64,000 nt of DNA from Stentor coeruleus (taxonomy: Eukaryota > Ciliophora > Heterotrichea > Heterotrichida > Stentoridae): NCBI GenBank assembly GCA_001970955.1, contig MPUH01000206.1, positions 18,549 through 82,548 of the forward strand, in the 5' to 3' direction. How positions within the stretch are numbered: position 1 is the stretch's first letter; each line of letters begins with the position of its first letter. The notes under the pieces were generated by a model, which worked only from the letters and a program-made list of their open reading frames with translations, was not told the DNA's origin and ran no database searches. The translations under genes were made by a program, and so were the position numbers. Below are positions 62,431 to 64,000 of this stretch, piece after piece.

Positions 62431-63762
62431 TGTCTTTTAGATAATATTAATATAGTTATGGATTTTTGGGTGGTTAATGATAAGGATGATTTGGTTGTGA
62501 TTGCTAATGTGATGAGAATTATTTTTGATTTTATGGAAAAAATTATGAAAAATGATATTTGTAGAGATCATTAGGGTTAAACAATTGAAATATAGACATA
62601 TAGTAAGAATGATAAGATTATATACAATAAAATTATTTTATAGTTATTATTGTATGATAAATAATTACAAAAAATGTAAAAATAATATACCTAAACTTTA
62701 GGCTCAATTTAATTAGATATTTTAGTTATGCTTCTATTAATGCAATTGAAGAAATAAAAGAAGTTTTGTCATTAGGTTTAAAAGCAAAGCATAAAATTAG
62801 GGATCAGAAATGTGCTTACTGCCGTTCTCGAAAATCTATTCAATATTTATTAGTCAGAAATATAAGTTTTATTTACATGAAAAGAGTTTTCAGCTTATTA
62901 TAGTTTGCATGTTTCCTTCCTTTTTTAAATCTAATCTTACATATTTTTTTCAGTGTAAAAACTCTGAAGTTTTTCCATAGTTATACAGATTCCACAAAAA
63001 ATATTCGTAAGATTATGTACTTAAAGCATAAATCAAATCTTTTTACCTTATGATTATAAGGCATTTAACTCATTGATACTAAATAAATATCTTAAAACTT
63101 GATGAATAAATAATACAACTTTTGACCTGGATATGAAAATGGTGATACCGTTATTCACAGTTAGTAAAGGTATAAGAGCAGAGTGCTGAAGAAATTTATG
63201 TATAAATTTACATAAAATATCCTCCTTTTTGTTTTATTTTTATTTGACAGTTATTTGAATTGGTAAAGAATTTTTTATAGCGAACTATGCAAAAAGGCAA
63301 ATCACTAGAAAAGCGTAAAGTTTTTTTAGAATATTTTGAAAGAGACTTGAGTGAAAAATTATATTCAGTGCCAAAAAAATTACTTTTACTTCAATTTTAT
63401 ATTTTCTTATGATAAAAGATAGTTATAAGGCTATCTTGGATGCATAAAAACATTTATAAAATTAAAAAGCTTCTAAAAAATTTGCTAAAAGTATACAAGC
63501 AAAGTTTCTAAAAGATTTAGGTCAAAGCAAACCAATCATAGAAAGGGCAGATTAAAAGACTTTTTTCTACTATCATAGAGGACTCATAAATAATCTGATC
63601 TTAAATTAATTATTTTCAAAAAAGCATTTTATTTCTTGACTAGTTTCGTTCTTAATCTAACTTGCTATACTAACTTGAATTTTAAAAAGACGGAGATTGC
63701 TAAGAAGTATATAAACTTTTCAAAGCTCCATTTTCTTAAAAAATCTGAGGATATAATTAAGT
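62431..63762. other. Intergenic region with weak coding-like relics
   Basis: G-rich, C-poor sequence after the cyclin stop keeps frames open for 47 codons, which I attribute to composition. Around 63280-63560 the plus strand reads MQKGKSLEKRKVFLEYFERD and later KFAKSIQAKFLKDLGQSKPI, separated by many stops: a possible unidentified relic. No RNA is recognised. Confidence 0.4.
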
Positions 63763-64000
63763 ATGGTTAAAATGTTTTTGTATGCAATTCTAGTATACAA
63801 AGTATCTGCTTTACTAACTTTTTCAAAGGCTTTACTTTTTATTTATGAAGAAGTTGAGTATAAAGTGCTAAGGATAGAAATAGAACTTATCGATGAATAC
63901 ATGACAAAAATTACAACAGAGAAACTTTTGTATATTGATTTTAACCCAATGAGTTATGCTAGAGCATTCCATCCACTACTTTTCAAAGGATCTTTCGTGG
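63763..64000 (+). CDS. REJ-like secreted/membrane protein paralogue, N-terminus only (runs off window)
   Basis: ATG 63763 follows an in-frame TAA. The 79 visible residues start with a signal peptide (MVKMFLYAILVYKVSALLTF). They align with the gene at the left edge: ALLTFS is identical after the signal sequence, and LLYIDFNPMSYARAFHPLLF matches MLYVEINPAESFIFYPSVSF at the same spacing. It should therefore be the start of a second large protein of the same family, transcribed out of the right edge. Confidence 0.75.
   Translation, partial: MVKMFLYAILVYKVSALLTFSKALLFIYEEVEYKVLRIEIELIDEYMTKITTEKLLYIDFNPMSYARAFHPLLFKGSFV

Noticed and set aside
62431-62573. In-frame continuation of the cyclin for 47 codons after its TAA
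   Set aside because: The 14-nt GT..AG at the joint shifts into an immediate stop, the family ends near this point, and G-rich, C-poor flanks give open frames by chance.

Overview
The window is macronuclear-type DNA of a ciliate, most likely a Stentor (heterotrich), close to S. coeruleus. It is very A+T-rich. All three stop codons end genes, Trp is TGG and Gln is CAA/CAG, so the code is standard. Wherever a reading frame has to be joined across a break, the joint is a 15- or 16-nt intron of the form GTA...AG, usually ending TTAG. Stentor is the ciliate known for 15-16-nt introns together with a standard code. Most genes here are single-exon.

Layout. The left edge (1-2603, minus) is the 5' part of a large secreted REJ-like protein. 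The right edge (63763-64000, plus) is the start of a paralogue of it. From 5.5 to 15 kb come a purple acid phosphatase with a decayed partial copy, two unrecognised genes, a calcium-dependent protein kinase and a SAS-4/CENPJ-type centriole protein. From 15 to 24 kb are a dead FYR/U-box gene, a SHIPPO-repeat protein, an S49-peptidase pseudogene that keeps tiny introns, and a VHS-like coiled-coil protein. From 24 to 36 kb are two paralogous PH-like/CAMK-type kinases, several hypothetical proteins, a tRNA-Gln and a candidate structured RNA. From 36 to 47 kb are a SANT-domain protein, a ubiquitin-like membrane protein, a SAM/zinc protein, an ARF cluster (two genes and one pseudogene), LRR-like genes and TRAPPC5. 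From 47 to 62.5 kb are ANP32, two C2 proteins, an outer-arm docking-like coiled-coil protein, TTLL1, a COPI-associated protein, a rhodanese, an amino-acid transporter and a SAM + cyclin Y-like pair.

Several genes fit ciliary and cortical biology (SAS-4, SHIPPO repeats, docking complex, TTLL1). Others serve membrane traffic (ARF, TRAPPC5, COPI-associated, VHS) or Ca2+/kinase signalling (CDPK, C2, PH-kinases). They are separate transcription units, not an operon.

Two window-wide properties stand out. (1) All eight single-N positions sit between direct repeats of 10-144 nt, which look like unmerged contig overlaps. They break or duplicate parts of at least three genes; collapsing the overlaps restores clean frames. 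(2) Noncoding flanks show strong strand asymmetry tied to transcription: sense-strand 5' flanks are C-rich and G-poor, 3' flanks are G-rich and C-poor, and the sign flips sharply between neighbouring genes.
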